Shown here: piece by piece, positions 25,802 to 33,863 of the stretch
How positions within the stretch are numbered: position 1 is the first letter of the stretch
Layout: each line of letters begins with the position of its first letter
Assembly (NCBI RefSeq): GCF_034933565.1
Contig: NZ_JAYFNG010000053.1
Span: 11,598 to 75,597, forward strand
DNA length: 64,000 nt
Direction of reading: 5' to 3'
DNA from: Raineyella sp034933565
GTDB taxonomy: Bacteria; Actinomycetota; Actinomycetes; Propionibacteriales; Propionibacteriaceae
Notes under the pieces: model-generated
What the model saw: only the letters and a program-made list of their open reading frames with translations
Database searches by the model: none
Told to the model about the DNA's origin: nothing
Program-made: the position numbers and the translations under genes

Positions 25802-26842
25802 ATGGACAGCTCTTTGACACTGCGTGAGATCCAGGACCGCCTGCGGTCCGGATCGAGTGTCGAGGAGGTCGCTGCAGAGGCCGGGGTCGAGCCCGCCGAG
25901 CTGCAGGGGTATGCCGTCCCGATCCTCGCGGAGCGCGACCACATCGCCGATCTCGCCCGCGCTGCCAACGTCCGCCGCGCCGGTGACTCCCCCGCCCACC
26001 GCGGGCTGGAGGCCGTGGTCACCGAGCAGCTCCGGGCGCGGGGCCTCGATCCGCGTGATGTGGAGTGGTCCGCCGCCCGGGTGGAGCGCCGCCGCTGGCA
26101 GGTGCTGGCCGTGCTGTCCGCGGAGCACGAGCAGCGCCGCGCAGTGTTCAACTTCGACGTCGACGGGCGCTACTCGGTGGCCGCCAACGAGGACGCCCGG
26201 TGGATGCTGGGCGAGTCGCCGCTGCCGCCGCTCGATCTGGACACCGAACCGACCCTCGAGCTGACCGAGGAGGAGCGCCGCGCCCGGATGGCGCCCGAGG
26301 ACGAGCCCGGGACGGCGCCCGAGGACGAGTACGACGACTGGGACGACGACGAGGGCCCGAGCGAGATCGACACCCTCTACGAGATGATGAGCACCTACGA
26401 GGACACCCTGTCCGGCTACGAGGACACGCTCAGCATGCTGCGGGGGTTCGGCGGGGAGCGTGAGGCCTACGCCGGCCCGCGGCTCGTGCCCGACCTGCCG
26501 GACGACGACTCCGACCTCACCGGTGCCGGTGACGGGCCGCAGGAGGATTCCCGCTACGGCCTCGGCCACCCCGCCGGGACGGCCCGGCACACCGACCAGC
26601 CGCAGGAGGTGGCGGGGCAGGACGAGCATACGGAGGACGACCGGGCCGAGGGCCCGCGACGACCGTCCAACCGTGCGGCCTCCCGGGCCGCCGCCCAGCG
26701 TCGACCCCGGCCCGGGACCGACCAGCCGCCGCTGGTGGAGGGGGAGACCCCTGCCCCGCGCCGGCGGACATCGCGCCGGCGGGCCCACGTCCCGAGCTGG
26801 GACGAGATCGTCTTCGGCAGCGGGTCCGACCAGGACTCCTGA
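25802..26842 (+). CDS. sepH: Septation protein SepH (DUF3071)
   Basis: Actinobacterial regulator of FtsZ assembly during cell division. The N-terminal DUF3071 domain (about 1-165) contains a helix-turn-helix-like part (LTLREIQDRLRSGSSVEEVAAEAGV) and ERRRWQVLAVL. The C-terminal half is acidic then Arg/Pro-rich and disordered, ending in PSWDEIVFGS, a conserved tail of this family. A frame opens upstream at 25760, but ATG 25802 fits both the family start and the promoter spacing. Convergent with tdk. Confidence 0.9.
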   Translation: MDSSLTLREIQDRLRSGSSVEEVAAEAGVEPAELQGYAVPILAERDHIADLARAANVRRAGDSPAHRGLEAVVTEQLRARGLDPRDVEWSAARVERRRWQVLAVLSAEHEQRRAVFNFDVDGRYSVAANEDARWMLGESPLPPLDLDTEPTLELTEEERRARMAPEDEPGTAPEDEYDDWDDDEGPSEIDTLYEMMSTYEDTLSGYEDTLSMLRGFGGEREAYAGPRLVPDLPDDDSDLTGAGDGPQEDSRYGLGHPAGTARHTDQPQEVAGQDEHTEDDRAEGPRRPSNRAASRAAAQRRPRPGTDQPPLVEGETPAPRRRTSRRRAHVPSWDEIVFGSGSDQDS

Positions 26843-26864
26843 ACCCGCGCGGCGGCACCGGCCG

Positions 26865-27740
26865 TCACGCCGGTGGTCGGCCGGCCCCTCCCCCGGCCTG
26901 TCCTGCGCCGGTCTCTGCTCCGCCGGTCTGTCCTGCGTCGAGTGCTCGTACGCTGGTCTCGTCTCCGGCGGCCTCTGCTCCGGCGCCTCGGTCGGCTTCC
27001 CCGACGCCCGGCCCGGCCGGGACGGCCAGGGCGTCCTGGCCGGGTGAGGACAGGGGCAACGGCTCGGCCGACGACCCGAGGGCGACGACCCTGCGCGTGG
27101 TGCCGGTGCGGTGGTGCTTGCGGCACAGCACCTCGTACGCGACGACCCCGGTCGCCGCCCCGGCCGGGACGGTGCCTTCCGGAACGCCCCCGTCCGGGGC
27201 AACAGCACCCGCGGCGACGTCACCGACCACCTTCTGGTCGCCTTCGGTGACGATCCAGCCGTCGACCGTACGGGTGTTGGTGGTGGCCTTCGCCCCGCAC
27301 CAGCACAGCGGGGTGACCTGGAGCGTCTCCAGCCGGTCGGCCAGTTCGACCAGCCGCCGCGAGCCGGGGAAGATCTCGGTGCGGAAGTCGGTCAGCAGGC
27401 CGAAGGCGTACACGTCGATGCCGAGATCGTCGACGATCCGGGCCAGCTGGTCGATGTGCGCCGGCCGATAGAACTGGGCCTCGTCACAGATCAGGAAGTC
27501 CAGCCGCTCCCCGTGCGTGAGCGCGTCGATCACGCGGTGCCAGAAGTCGAAATCATCGGTCACCTCGACCGCTTCCCGGCTCAGCCCGAGCCGCGAGGTG
27601 ACCACCCGCTCCCCGGCGCGGTCGTCGCAGGTGAACACCCGGCCCCGGCGCCCGCCGGTGGTCATCGTGTGGTCCATCTGCAGCGCCAGGGTCGACTTGC
27701 CGGACTCCATCACCCCGGTGAAGAAGACCAGCTCGGCCAT
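26865..27740 (-). CDS. tdk: Thymidine kinase with long C-terminal tail
   Basis: Phosphorylates thymidine in the salvage pathway. Walker A GVMESGKST (residues 9-17), DEAQF with the catalytic glutamate, the lasso region with CWCGAKATTNTR, and CRKHH complete the type II kinase. The 291-residue length exceeds the usual 190-220: about 20 extra Gly/Ala/Pro residues lie before the second zinc half-site, and about 75 low-complexity residues form the C-terminus. The tail probably adds disorder, not function. Last gene of the DUF5998-phosphodiesterase-tdk run. Confidence 0.93.
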   Translation of the reverse strand: MAELVFFTGVMESGKSTLALQMDHTMTTGGRRGRVFTCDDRAGERVVTSRLGLSREAVEVTDDFDFWHRVIDALTHGERLDFLICDEAQFYRPAHIDQLARIVDDLGIDVYAFGLLTDFRTEIFPGSRRLVELADRLETLQVTPLCWCGAKATTNTRTVDGWIVTEGDQKVVGDVAAGAVAPDGGVPEGTVPAGAATGVVAYEVLCRKHHRTGTTRRVVALGSSAEPLPLSSPGQDALAVPAGPGVGEADRGAGAEAAGDETSVRALDAGQTGGAETGAGQAGGGAGRPPA

Positions 27741-27788
27741 TCAGCCCACCACCTGCCCGGCCGGGCGATCCACCGCCGGCTCGAGCAT

Positions 27789-28979
27789 TCAGTCCACCAC
27801 CAGCGGGACGTACATCTCGGCCGCGGTCAGCGACCCGTGCATGCCGACCAGGGCGAGCTCGCCCGGCAGCGTACGGGTCATCACGGCCCAGTCCTCGAGC
27901 AGGGCCACGACGACGTCGCCGTAGCGTGGCAGCACCTCGGGGTCGACCTCCCCGTACCAGCCCTCGGCGACGGCCTCCGCGCGGGTGCGGACCAGCGCGT
28001 GCGGCCCGAGCTCACCGCGCCACCGCTCGGCCACGGCGCCGGCCCGCCCGGGAGCGGTGTAGAGCTGGCGGAACCGTCCCTCGCCGGCGACGAGCTCGAC
28101 ATCTCCCTGGAGGGCGGCGACGTCCTCGACGACGAGCCGGTGCTCATCGGGGACGTCGATCATCCCGTGGTCGCCGGTGATCACCATCCGGACGTCGTCG
28201 GGCAGCTCGTCGCGGACGCGCTCGAGCATCGCGTCGATCCGGCGCAGCTGGTGGCGCCATTCCCCCGAATCCACCCCGCGGGTGTGGCCGGTGTGGTCCA
28301 GTTCCCGTTCGTACGCGTACACCAGGCTGCGAGGACCGGCGGTGGCAGCATCGAGGATCGCCGCCACCCGACAGTCCTCGTCGCGCTCGTCGTGGATCGG
28401 GTGGAAGACCGGGCCGGCCAGGGCGACCTGGGTCAGCCCGGACCCCTCGAACCGGGCCGGGGCGACCATGCCGACGGCGACGCCCGCCTCGGCGAAGGTC
28501 CGCAGCCGGGTCGGATGCGGTTGCAGGGAAACGGGATCGTCCTCCCCCTGCCAGGTGAGCATGTTGAGGAAGGCACCGGTGACCGGGTGCCGGGCCGAGT
28601 ATCCGACGATGCCGTGCCGGCCGGGGACCAGCCCGGTGCCGAGGCTGGTGAGGCTCGTCACCGTGGTCGAGGGCAGGCCGGCGGTGAAGCCGTCGAAGGG
28701 GGCGTGATCACCGTCACCGCGCAGCAGGGAGGCCAGGTACGGGGCGTGCTCGGCGTGGTCGGCGAGCTGCAGCGCCCCCAGGCCGTCGACCAGCACCACG
28801 ACCCACCGGTCCGCCTCCGGCAGTCCGAGGCCCACCGGCCCGTCGGGCCGGGCGTCCGGCGCGGCGATCCCGAGCCGGGCGCCGATCGCCGGCAGCAGGT
28901 CGCACAGTGCGCCTCGGTGGTACTGCGGCAGGGTCACCTGACCGGCCACCGGGAACACCGGTCCGGACAATGACCTCAT
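27789..28979 (-). CDS. Alkaline phosphatase-superfamily phosphodiesterase/nucleotide pyrophosphatase
   Basis: A 396-residue cytoplasmic-looking enzyme (no signal peptide). Metal-site motifs are VVVLVDGLGALQ near residue 60, the nucleophile region PSTTVTSLTSLGTGLVPGRHG, and ITGDHGMIDV, as in the type I phosphodiesterase family. Its start overlaps the DUF5998 stop by 4 nt, and tdk follows after 48 bp. Substrate unknown. Confidence 0.87.
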   Translation of the reverse strand: MRSLSGPVFPVAGQVTLPQYHRGALCDLLPAIGARLGIAAPDARPDGPVGLGLPEADRWVVVLVDGLGALQLADHAEHAPYLASLLRGDGDHAPFDGFTAGLPSTTVTSLTSLGTGLVPGRHGIVGYSARHPVTGAFLNMLTWQGEDDPVSLQPHPTRLRTFAEAGVAVGMVAPARFEGSGLTQVALAGPVFHPIHDERDEDCRVAAILDAATAGPRSLVYAYERELDHTGHTRGVDSGEWRHQLRRIDAMLERVRDELPDDVRMVITGDHGMIDVPDEHRLVVEDVAALQGDVELVAGEGRFRQLYTAPGRAGAVAERWRGELGPHALVRTRAEAVAEGWYGEVDPEVLPRYGDVVVALLEDWAVMTRTLPGELALVGMHGSLTAAEMYVPLVVD

Positions 28980-29563
28980 GCCAGGTTCGTCGAGCGCTGC
29001 AGGGCCAGGCCGAACCGGACGAGCCGGGCCACCCCTTGGGCGCCGTCGGCGTCGCTGCTCATCCGCATCACCAGGTCATCGCCGACGAGCTGGCCGGTGA
29101 GACCGTGGTCCGCGTCGCAGTCGGGGGTCTCGCAGGTCGCCGGCTCGAGGTCGATCCGGGACGCGAAGCCCCAGGCCACGGTCAGCAGCGCCTCCTGGAC
29201 GGCGGCCTGGCCGGGGCGGTAGCCACTGGGGTCGTTGACGATCCGGCTCAGGCTGACCGAGTTGATCCGGCGGATCGCGACCACCTCGCTGGTCGAGGCG
29301 GCCTGTGCCCCGAACCCGGCTGTGGCGTCGGCGTCGTCGGTGTGGTTGATGATCAGGCGGGTCGGCGTCAGCACCGACACGGTCACGTGCCGGTGGATGC
29401 CGTCGGGGGTGATGGTGGGCTCGTGCTGCACGACGAAGGAGACCATCTCCTCATCGCCCAACGAGATCATCACGCTGTCGAAGACGAGCGCGGGGAAGTA
29501 TCCGCAGGCCTCGATGGCGAGGCGCAGCTCGTCGGTGTCCGTCAGCTGTTCCGATCCACTCAC
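28976..29563 (-). CDS. DUF5998 family protein
   Basis: A 195-residue actinobacterial protein of unknown function: LRLAIEACGYFPALVFDSV, VVQHEPTITPDGIHRHVTV, LTPTRLIINHTDD. GTG 29563 is preferred because it gives the family start and has GAAGAT 6 nt upstream in a block (GATGGCCGGGTG) also found before hemE. The frame is open to 29695 but that would overlap the divergent App1 gene. Overlaps the next gene by 4 nt. Confidence 0.85.
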   Translation of the reverse strand: MSGSEQLTDTDELRLAIEACGYFPALVFDSVMISLGDEEMVSFVVQHEPTITPDGIHRHVTVSVLTPTRLIINHTDDADATAGFGAQAASTSEVVAIRRINSVSLSRIVNDPSGYRPGQAAVQEALLTVAWGFASRIDLEPATCETPDCDADHGLTGQLVGDDLVMRMSSDADGAQGVARLVRFGLALQRSTNLA

Positions 29564-29569
29564 CCGGCC

Positions 29570-29575
29570 ATCTTC
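29570..29575 (-). promoter_or_regulatory. -10-like element before the DUF5998 gene
   Basis: GAAGAT on the minus strand, 6 nt before GTG 29563; same arrangement and spacer (GGCCGG) as hemE. Confidence 0.4.
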
Positions 29576-29680
29576 GCACACCCTGGCCGCCGCGCCGCTG
29601 GTCGCCGACTGATCCGGGAGCGGCATCGACGGGTGGGCCGTCCGGCGGGCCGTGCCCGACGTCGGTGGCACGGGGGTGTG

Positions 29681-29686
29681 TAATGT
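29681..29686 (+). promoter_or_regulatory. -10 element of the leaderless App1-like gene
   Basis: TAATGT ends 7 nt before ATG 29694; no ribosome-binding site. Confidence 0.6.
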
Positions 29687-29693
29687 CGGGGCC

Positions 29694-30752
29694 ATGTCGC
29701 GATCGTTCTTCGCAGCCCGCGTCGAGGAGGCGTCGAACCGGGCGATCGGCCGTGTCCTGCGCCGACTGGGCTGGACCGAACGTGTCGTCGCCTACACCGG
29801 CTACGGCGATCCGACATTCGTCCGGGTGATGGCCAGGCTGATCCTGGTGCCGTCGCGTTCGGCCGCCGGGATGCTCGGCCGCGAACTGCTCAGGCGTCGT
29901 GGCTGGCGCAACTTCCTCGCGCTGCCCGTGGTCCGCGGGACCATCGTGGTGCACACCTCCGCCGGTCCGGTGGAGGTCCCGACCGACCGCTCCGGCTACA
30001 TCGACGTACGACTGGAGAACGGCACCCTGGAACCCGGCTGGCGGCTGATCGACTACTCCACCGTCGACGGCCGGACCACCACCGGGGACGTCCAGATCGT
30101 CGACCCGACGGTCGATTTCGGGATCATCTCCGACATCGACGACACGATCATCTCGACGATGCTGCCGCGCCTGATGCTGGCGGCGTGGAACTCCTTCGTG
30201 GTGCACGAGTCGGCCCGGCAGGCGGTGCCCGGCATGGCCCGGCTCTACCGCGACCTGCTCGACGAGCACCCCGGGACCCCGCTGGTCTTCGTCTCCACCG
30301 GCTCCTGGAACACCCAGCCGACGCTGACCCGGTTCCTGCACTCGCGGCGGTTCCCGCTGGGCGCCATGCTGCTCACCGACTGGGGCCCGACCTCGACCGG
30401 CTGGTTCCGCTCCGGGCGGGAGCACAAGGAGCGCGAGGTGCGCCAGCTCGCGGCGGACTTCCCCCACATCCGGTGGGTGCTGGTCGGCGACGACGGCCAG
30501 CACGATCCGGCGATCTACGGCCGATTCAGCCGTGAGTTCCCCGAGCACGTCCGGGCCGTGGCGATCCGCCAGTTGACCCCGGCCGAGCAGGTGCTGGCAC
30601 ACGGTACGCTCGACAGTCTGGAGAGCGCACAGATGGACCGTGCGCACTCCGTCCCGTGGGTCACCGGCCAGGACGGCTGGGAGATCCACGTGAAGCTGGA
30701 TGCGGCACTGTCCGGGGACGACCCGGCCGCCCGCCGCACCGACACGCCGTAG
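29694..30752 (+). CDS. App1-like phosphatidate phosphatase (DUF2183)
   Basis: A 352-residue HAD-type phosphatase. The catalytic motif DIDDT lies at residues 147-151 (the family's DxDxT), followed by the App1 segments PLVFVSTGSWNTQPTLTRFL and VLVGDDGQHDP. Family knowledge: eukaryotic App1 dephosphorylates phosphatidate and diacylglycerol pyrophosphate; bacterial substrates are not established. No signal peptide. ATG 29694 is leaderless. Divergent from the DUF5998 operon and upstream of parC. Confidence 0.88.
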   Translation: MSRSFFAARVEEASNRAIGRVLRRLGWTERVVAYTGYGDPTFVRVMARLILVPSRSAAGMLGRELLRRRGWRNFLALPVVRGTIVVHTSAGPVEVPTDRSGYIDVRLENGTLEPGWRLIDYSTVDGRTTTGDVQIVDPTVDFGIISDIDDTIISTMLPRLMLAAWNSFVVHESARQAVPGMARLYRDLLDEHPGTPLVFVSTGSWNTQPTLTRFLHSRRFPLGAMLLTDWGPTSTGWFRSGREHKEREVRQLAADFPHIRWVLVGDDGQHDPAIYGRFSREFPEHVRAVAIRQLTPAEQVLAHGTLDSLESAQMDRAHSVPWVTGQDGWEIHVKLDAALSGDDPAARRTDTP

Positions 30753-30842
30753 CCCGGGTCGGCCGAGGACGGTCCCGCAGCAGCGACAATTCCGCTTGTC
30801 GGCGCGGGTCCGTGCCCGCCCCGGCAGAAGGGAAGGACCGCG

Positions 30843-33338
30843 ATGGCTCGCAGGGGCAGCACCGTCGACGAGGAGGAGTTCGAGGAACACGTCATCGACG
30901 TGGACGTCTCCGACGAGATGCAGTCGTCGTTCCTCGAGTACGCCTACTCGGTGATCTACGCCCGCGCTCTGCCGGACGCCCGCGACGGCCTGAAGCCGGT
31001 GCAGCGGCGCATCCTCTACTCGATGAACGAGATGGGCCTGCGCCCCGATCGGGCCCATGTCAAGTGCGCCCGCGTCGTCGGGGAGGTGATGGGCAAGTAC
31101 CACCCGCACGGCGACAGCGCGATCTACGACGCCCTGGTCCGGCTCGGCCAGCCGTGGGCGATGCGGCTGCCGATGGTGGACTCGCACGGCAACTTCGGCT
31201 CGCTCGACGCGGGGCCTGCGGCGATGCGCTACACCGAGTGCCGGATGGCGCCCCCCGCGCTGGCGATGACCGACGGCCTCGATCTCGACACCGTCGACTT
31301 CCGCCCCAATTACGACGGCCACGAGACCGAGCCGGCCGTGCTGCCGGCTTCCTTCCCCAACCTGTTGGTCAACGGCTCGACAGGCATCGCGGTGGGCATG
31401 GCGACCAACATCCCACCGCACAATCTGATCGAGGTCGTGCACGCGCTGCGCCACCTGCTGGCCCACCCGGAGGCCGACCTCGACACGATCATGCGCTTCA
31501 TCCCGGGCCCCGACTTCGCCTCCGGTGGCACCATCGTCGGGCTGGACGGCATCCGGGACGCGTACGCGACGGGCCGGGGCAGCTTCCGGATCCGGGCGAA
31601 GGCCCGGATCGAGCAGATCACCGCGCGACGCCGGGGCATCGTCGTCACCGAGCTGCCGCCGATGATCGGCCCGGAGAAGATCATCGAGCAGATCAAGGTG
31701 CTGGTGCAGGGCAAGAAGCTCCAGGGCATCGCCGACGTCAAGGACCTCTCCGACCTGCAGCACCCGACCCGGTTGGTGATCGAGGTGAAGAACGGCTTCA
31801 ACCCGGAGGCGCTGCTCGGGGAGCTCCACCGGCGGACGAAGCTGGAGGACAGCTTCGGGATCAACACCGTCGCACTGGTCGACGGTCAGCCGCGGACGCT
31901 CAGCCTGCTCGAGGCGCTGCAGGTCTACCTCGAGCACCGCCTCGACGTCACCATGCGTCGCTCACTGTTCCAGCGGGCCCGGGCCGAGGAGCGGTTACAC
32001 CTGGTCGAGGGCCTGCTGATCGCCATCCTCGACATCGACGACGTGATCGCCATCGTCCGCCAGTCGGAGGACGCGGCGGAGGCGAAGGCACGGCTGATCG
32101 AGGCCTTCGACCTCAGCGAGGTCCAGGCGACGTACATCCTCGACATGCAGCTGCGCCGGCTGACCCGGTTCTCCCGCCTCGAGCTGGAGGGCGAGCGCGA
32201 CGAACTGAACGAGCGGATCGCCGCGCTGACCGAGATCATCGACTCCGACGAGAAGCTCCGCGCCCTCGTCGGCGACGAGCTGGCAGCGGTCGCCACGGCG
32301 TACGGGGATCCCCGCCGCACGGTGCTGCTCTCCTCCGCCGGGGTGACCACCTCGGCCGCGGCCGCCGGGCCGCTGGAGATCAGCGACGACCCGTGCTGGG
32401 TGATCGTCTCCGCCACCGGGCTGCTCGCCCGTACGTCCGACGCCGACTGGCTGCCGGCCGAGGGGCCACGCACCGGCCACGACGTGATCACCGCCGTGGT
32501 CCGCACCAGCGCCCGGGCCGAGATCGGCGTGATCACCTCCACCGGCATGCTCCACCGGCTGTCGGTCCTCGACCTGCCGGTGCTGCCGCCGACCGCCGCC
32601 GCCCCGCACCTGCAGGGTGGCTCCCGGCTCTCGGAGCTGCTCGCGCTGGAGCCGGGCGAGGAGTTCCGCGCCCTCGTCCCGCTCGACCCGGACTCCCCCG
32701 GCCTGGCGATCGGCACCCGGCAGGGCGTGGTGAAGGTGGTGCGCCCGGAGATCCTCACCCGCTCGGAGTGGGAGGTGATCCGGCTGGAGGACGGCGACGA
32801 GGTCACCGGTGCGGTCTGGCTGGGCGGCCGGGCCACGGCGGAGCTGTGCTTCGTCACCTCCGACGCCCAGCTGCTGCACTTCCCCCTGGGGGTCGTACGT
32901 CCGCAGGGCCGGACCGGCGGCGGTATCGCCGGCATCAAGCTGAACCCCGGGGCCCGGGTGGTCTTCTTCGGCGCGGTGCCCGTCGACGGGTCGGTGGTGG
33001 TCACCCTCGCCGCCTCGTCCGGGGCCCTGCTCGGGGTCGAGACCGGCAGTGTCAAGGTCGCCCCGTTCGAGGAGTTCCCGGGCAAGGGCCGGGCCACCCA
33101 GGGCGTCCGTTGCCACCGGTTCCTCAAGGGCGAGGACGAACTGCAGCTCGCCTGGGCCGGCCCTGCACCGGCCATCGCCTGTGCGGCCTCCGGCGCCCCG
33201 GTCGATCTGCCCCCGGCCGACGGCCGGCGCGACGGCTCCGGGCACCCGGTCCCCCAGCCGATCCTGGCCATCGGCACCCGGAGCTTCCCCGTGCCGTCCT
33301 CGGAGAGCGGCGCGCCTGCGGCCGGGGCCGCAGAGTAA
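30843..33338 (+). CDS. parC: DNA topoisomerase IV subunit A (GyrA-like second paralogue)
   Basis: Breakage-reunion subunit of a type IIA topoisomerase. The 831-residue protein has YSVIYARALPDARDGLKPVQRRILY, GEVMGKYHPHGDSAIYDALVR, and the active-site tyrosine Y130 in AMRYTEC. The C-terminal beta-propeller (about 520-800) lacks a clear GyrA-box, which fits a ParC-type decatenase better than gyrase; wording of the name should stay cautious. ATG 30843. The partner subunit is at 33864-35957 on the opposite strand. Confidence 0.9.
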   Translation: MARRGSTVDEEEFEEHVIDVDVSDEMQSSFLEYAYSVIYARALPDARDGLKPVQRRILYSMNEMGLRPDRAHVKCARVVGEVMGKYHPHGDSAIYDALVRLGQPWAMRLPMVDSHGNFGSLDAGPAAMRYTECRMAPPALAMTDGLDLDTVDFRPNYDGHETEPAVLPASFPNLLVNGSTGIAVGMATNIPPHNLIEVVHALRHLLAHPEADLDTIMRFIPGPDFASGGTIVGLDGIRDAYATGRGSFRIRAKARIEQITARRRGIVVTELPPMIGPEKIIEQIKVLVQGKKLQGIADVKDLSDLQHPTRLVIEVKNGFNPEALLGELHRRTKLEDSFGINTVALVDGQPRTLSLLEALQVYLEHRLDVTMRRSLFQRARAEERLHLVEGLLIAILDIDDVIAIVRQSEDAAEAKARLIEAFDLSEVQATYILDMQLRRLTRFSRLELEGERDELNERIAALTEIIDSDEKLRALVGDELAAVATAYGDPRRTVLLSSAGVTTSAAAAGPLEISDDPCWVIVSATGLLARTSDADWLPAEGPRTGHDVITAVVRTSARAEIGVITSTGMLHRLSVLDLPVLPPTAAAPHLQGGSRLSELLALEPGEEFRALVPLDPDSPGLAIGTRQGVVKVVRPEILTRSEWEVIRLEDGDEVTGAVWLGGRATAELCFVTSDAQLLHFPLGVVRPQGRTGGGIAGIKLNPGARVVFFGAVPVDGSVVVTLAASSGALLGVETGSVKVAPFEEFPGKGRATQGVRCHRFLKGEDELQLAWAGPAPAIACAASGAPVDLPPADGRRDGSGHPVPQPILAIGTRSFPVPSSESGAPAAGAAE

Positions 33339-33341
33339 CGT
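33336..33341 (+). promoter_or_regulatory. -10 element of the leaderless carbonic anhydrase gene
   Basis: TAACGT ends 7 nt before ATG 33349 and overlaps the parC stop codon. Confidence 0.55.
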
Positions 33342-33348
33342 CTGCGCC

Positions 33349-33852
33349 ATGCATCACGACGACTTCGCCGATCTCCTCGGGAGCAACGCCCGCTACGCCG
33401 AGGCCTTCACCGACAGCGGCTTCGACGGCATCGCCAAGGCGGGGGTCCTGATGGTCACCTGCATGGACTCCCGGATCACCCCGCTGCAGATGATCGGGCT
33501 GCGGCTGGGCGACGCCAAGATCCTGCGCACCCCCGGTGGGCGCGTCACCCACGACGCCCTGATCGGCTGCATCCTCGGCGTCCACCTGCTCAACGTCGAC
33601 CGGATCATGGTGGTGCCGCACAGCCGCTGTGCCGTGGGCTCGGGTGACGACAAGTTCCTGGCCGACAAGGTGCGCGACGCCACCGGCGCGGACATCTCCG
33701 GCATGGTGCTGGGCAGCACGCCGGACCAGGAGGCCGGCCTGCGTTTCGACGTCGAACTGCTGCGTACGCACCCGCTGATGGTCGGTCGCGACGTCCTGGT
33801 CGGCGGCTTCCACTACGACGTGGACTCCGGCCGACTGACGCAGCGCTACTGA
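33349..33852 (+). CDS. Beta-carbonic anhydrase
   Basis: Hydrates CO2 to bicarbonate. The 167-residue protein has the zinc ligands C38 (CMDSR, with D40 and R42 as the Asp/Arg dyad), H91 and C94 (PHSRC). It belongs to the short beta class like mycobacterial Rv1284. It starts 10 nt after parC, and a -10 box lies in the parC stop, so it may have its own leaderless transcript. Convergent with parE (11-nt gap). Confidence 0.9.
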   Translation: MHHDDFADLLGSNARYAEAFTDSGFDGIAKAGVLMVTCMDSRITPLQMIGLRLGDAKILRTPGGRVTHDALIGCILGVHLLNVDRIMVVPHSRCAVGSGDDKFLADKVRDATGADISGMVLGSTPDQEAGLRFDVELLRTHPLMVGRDVLVGGFHYDVDSGRLTQRY

Positions 33853-33863
33853 GCACCGGGCGC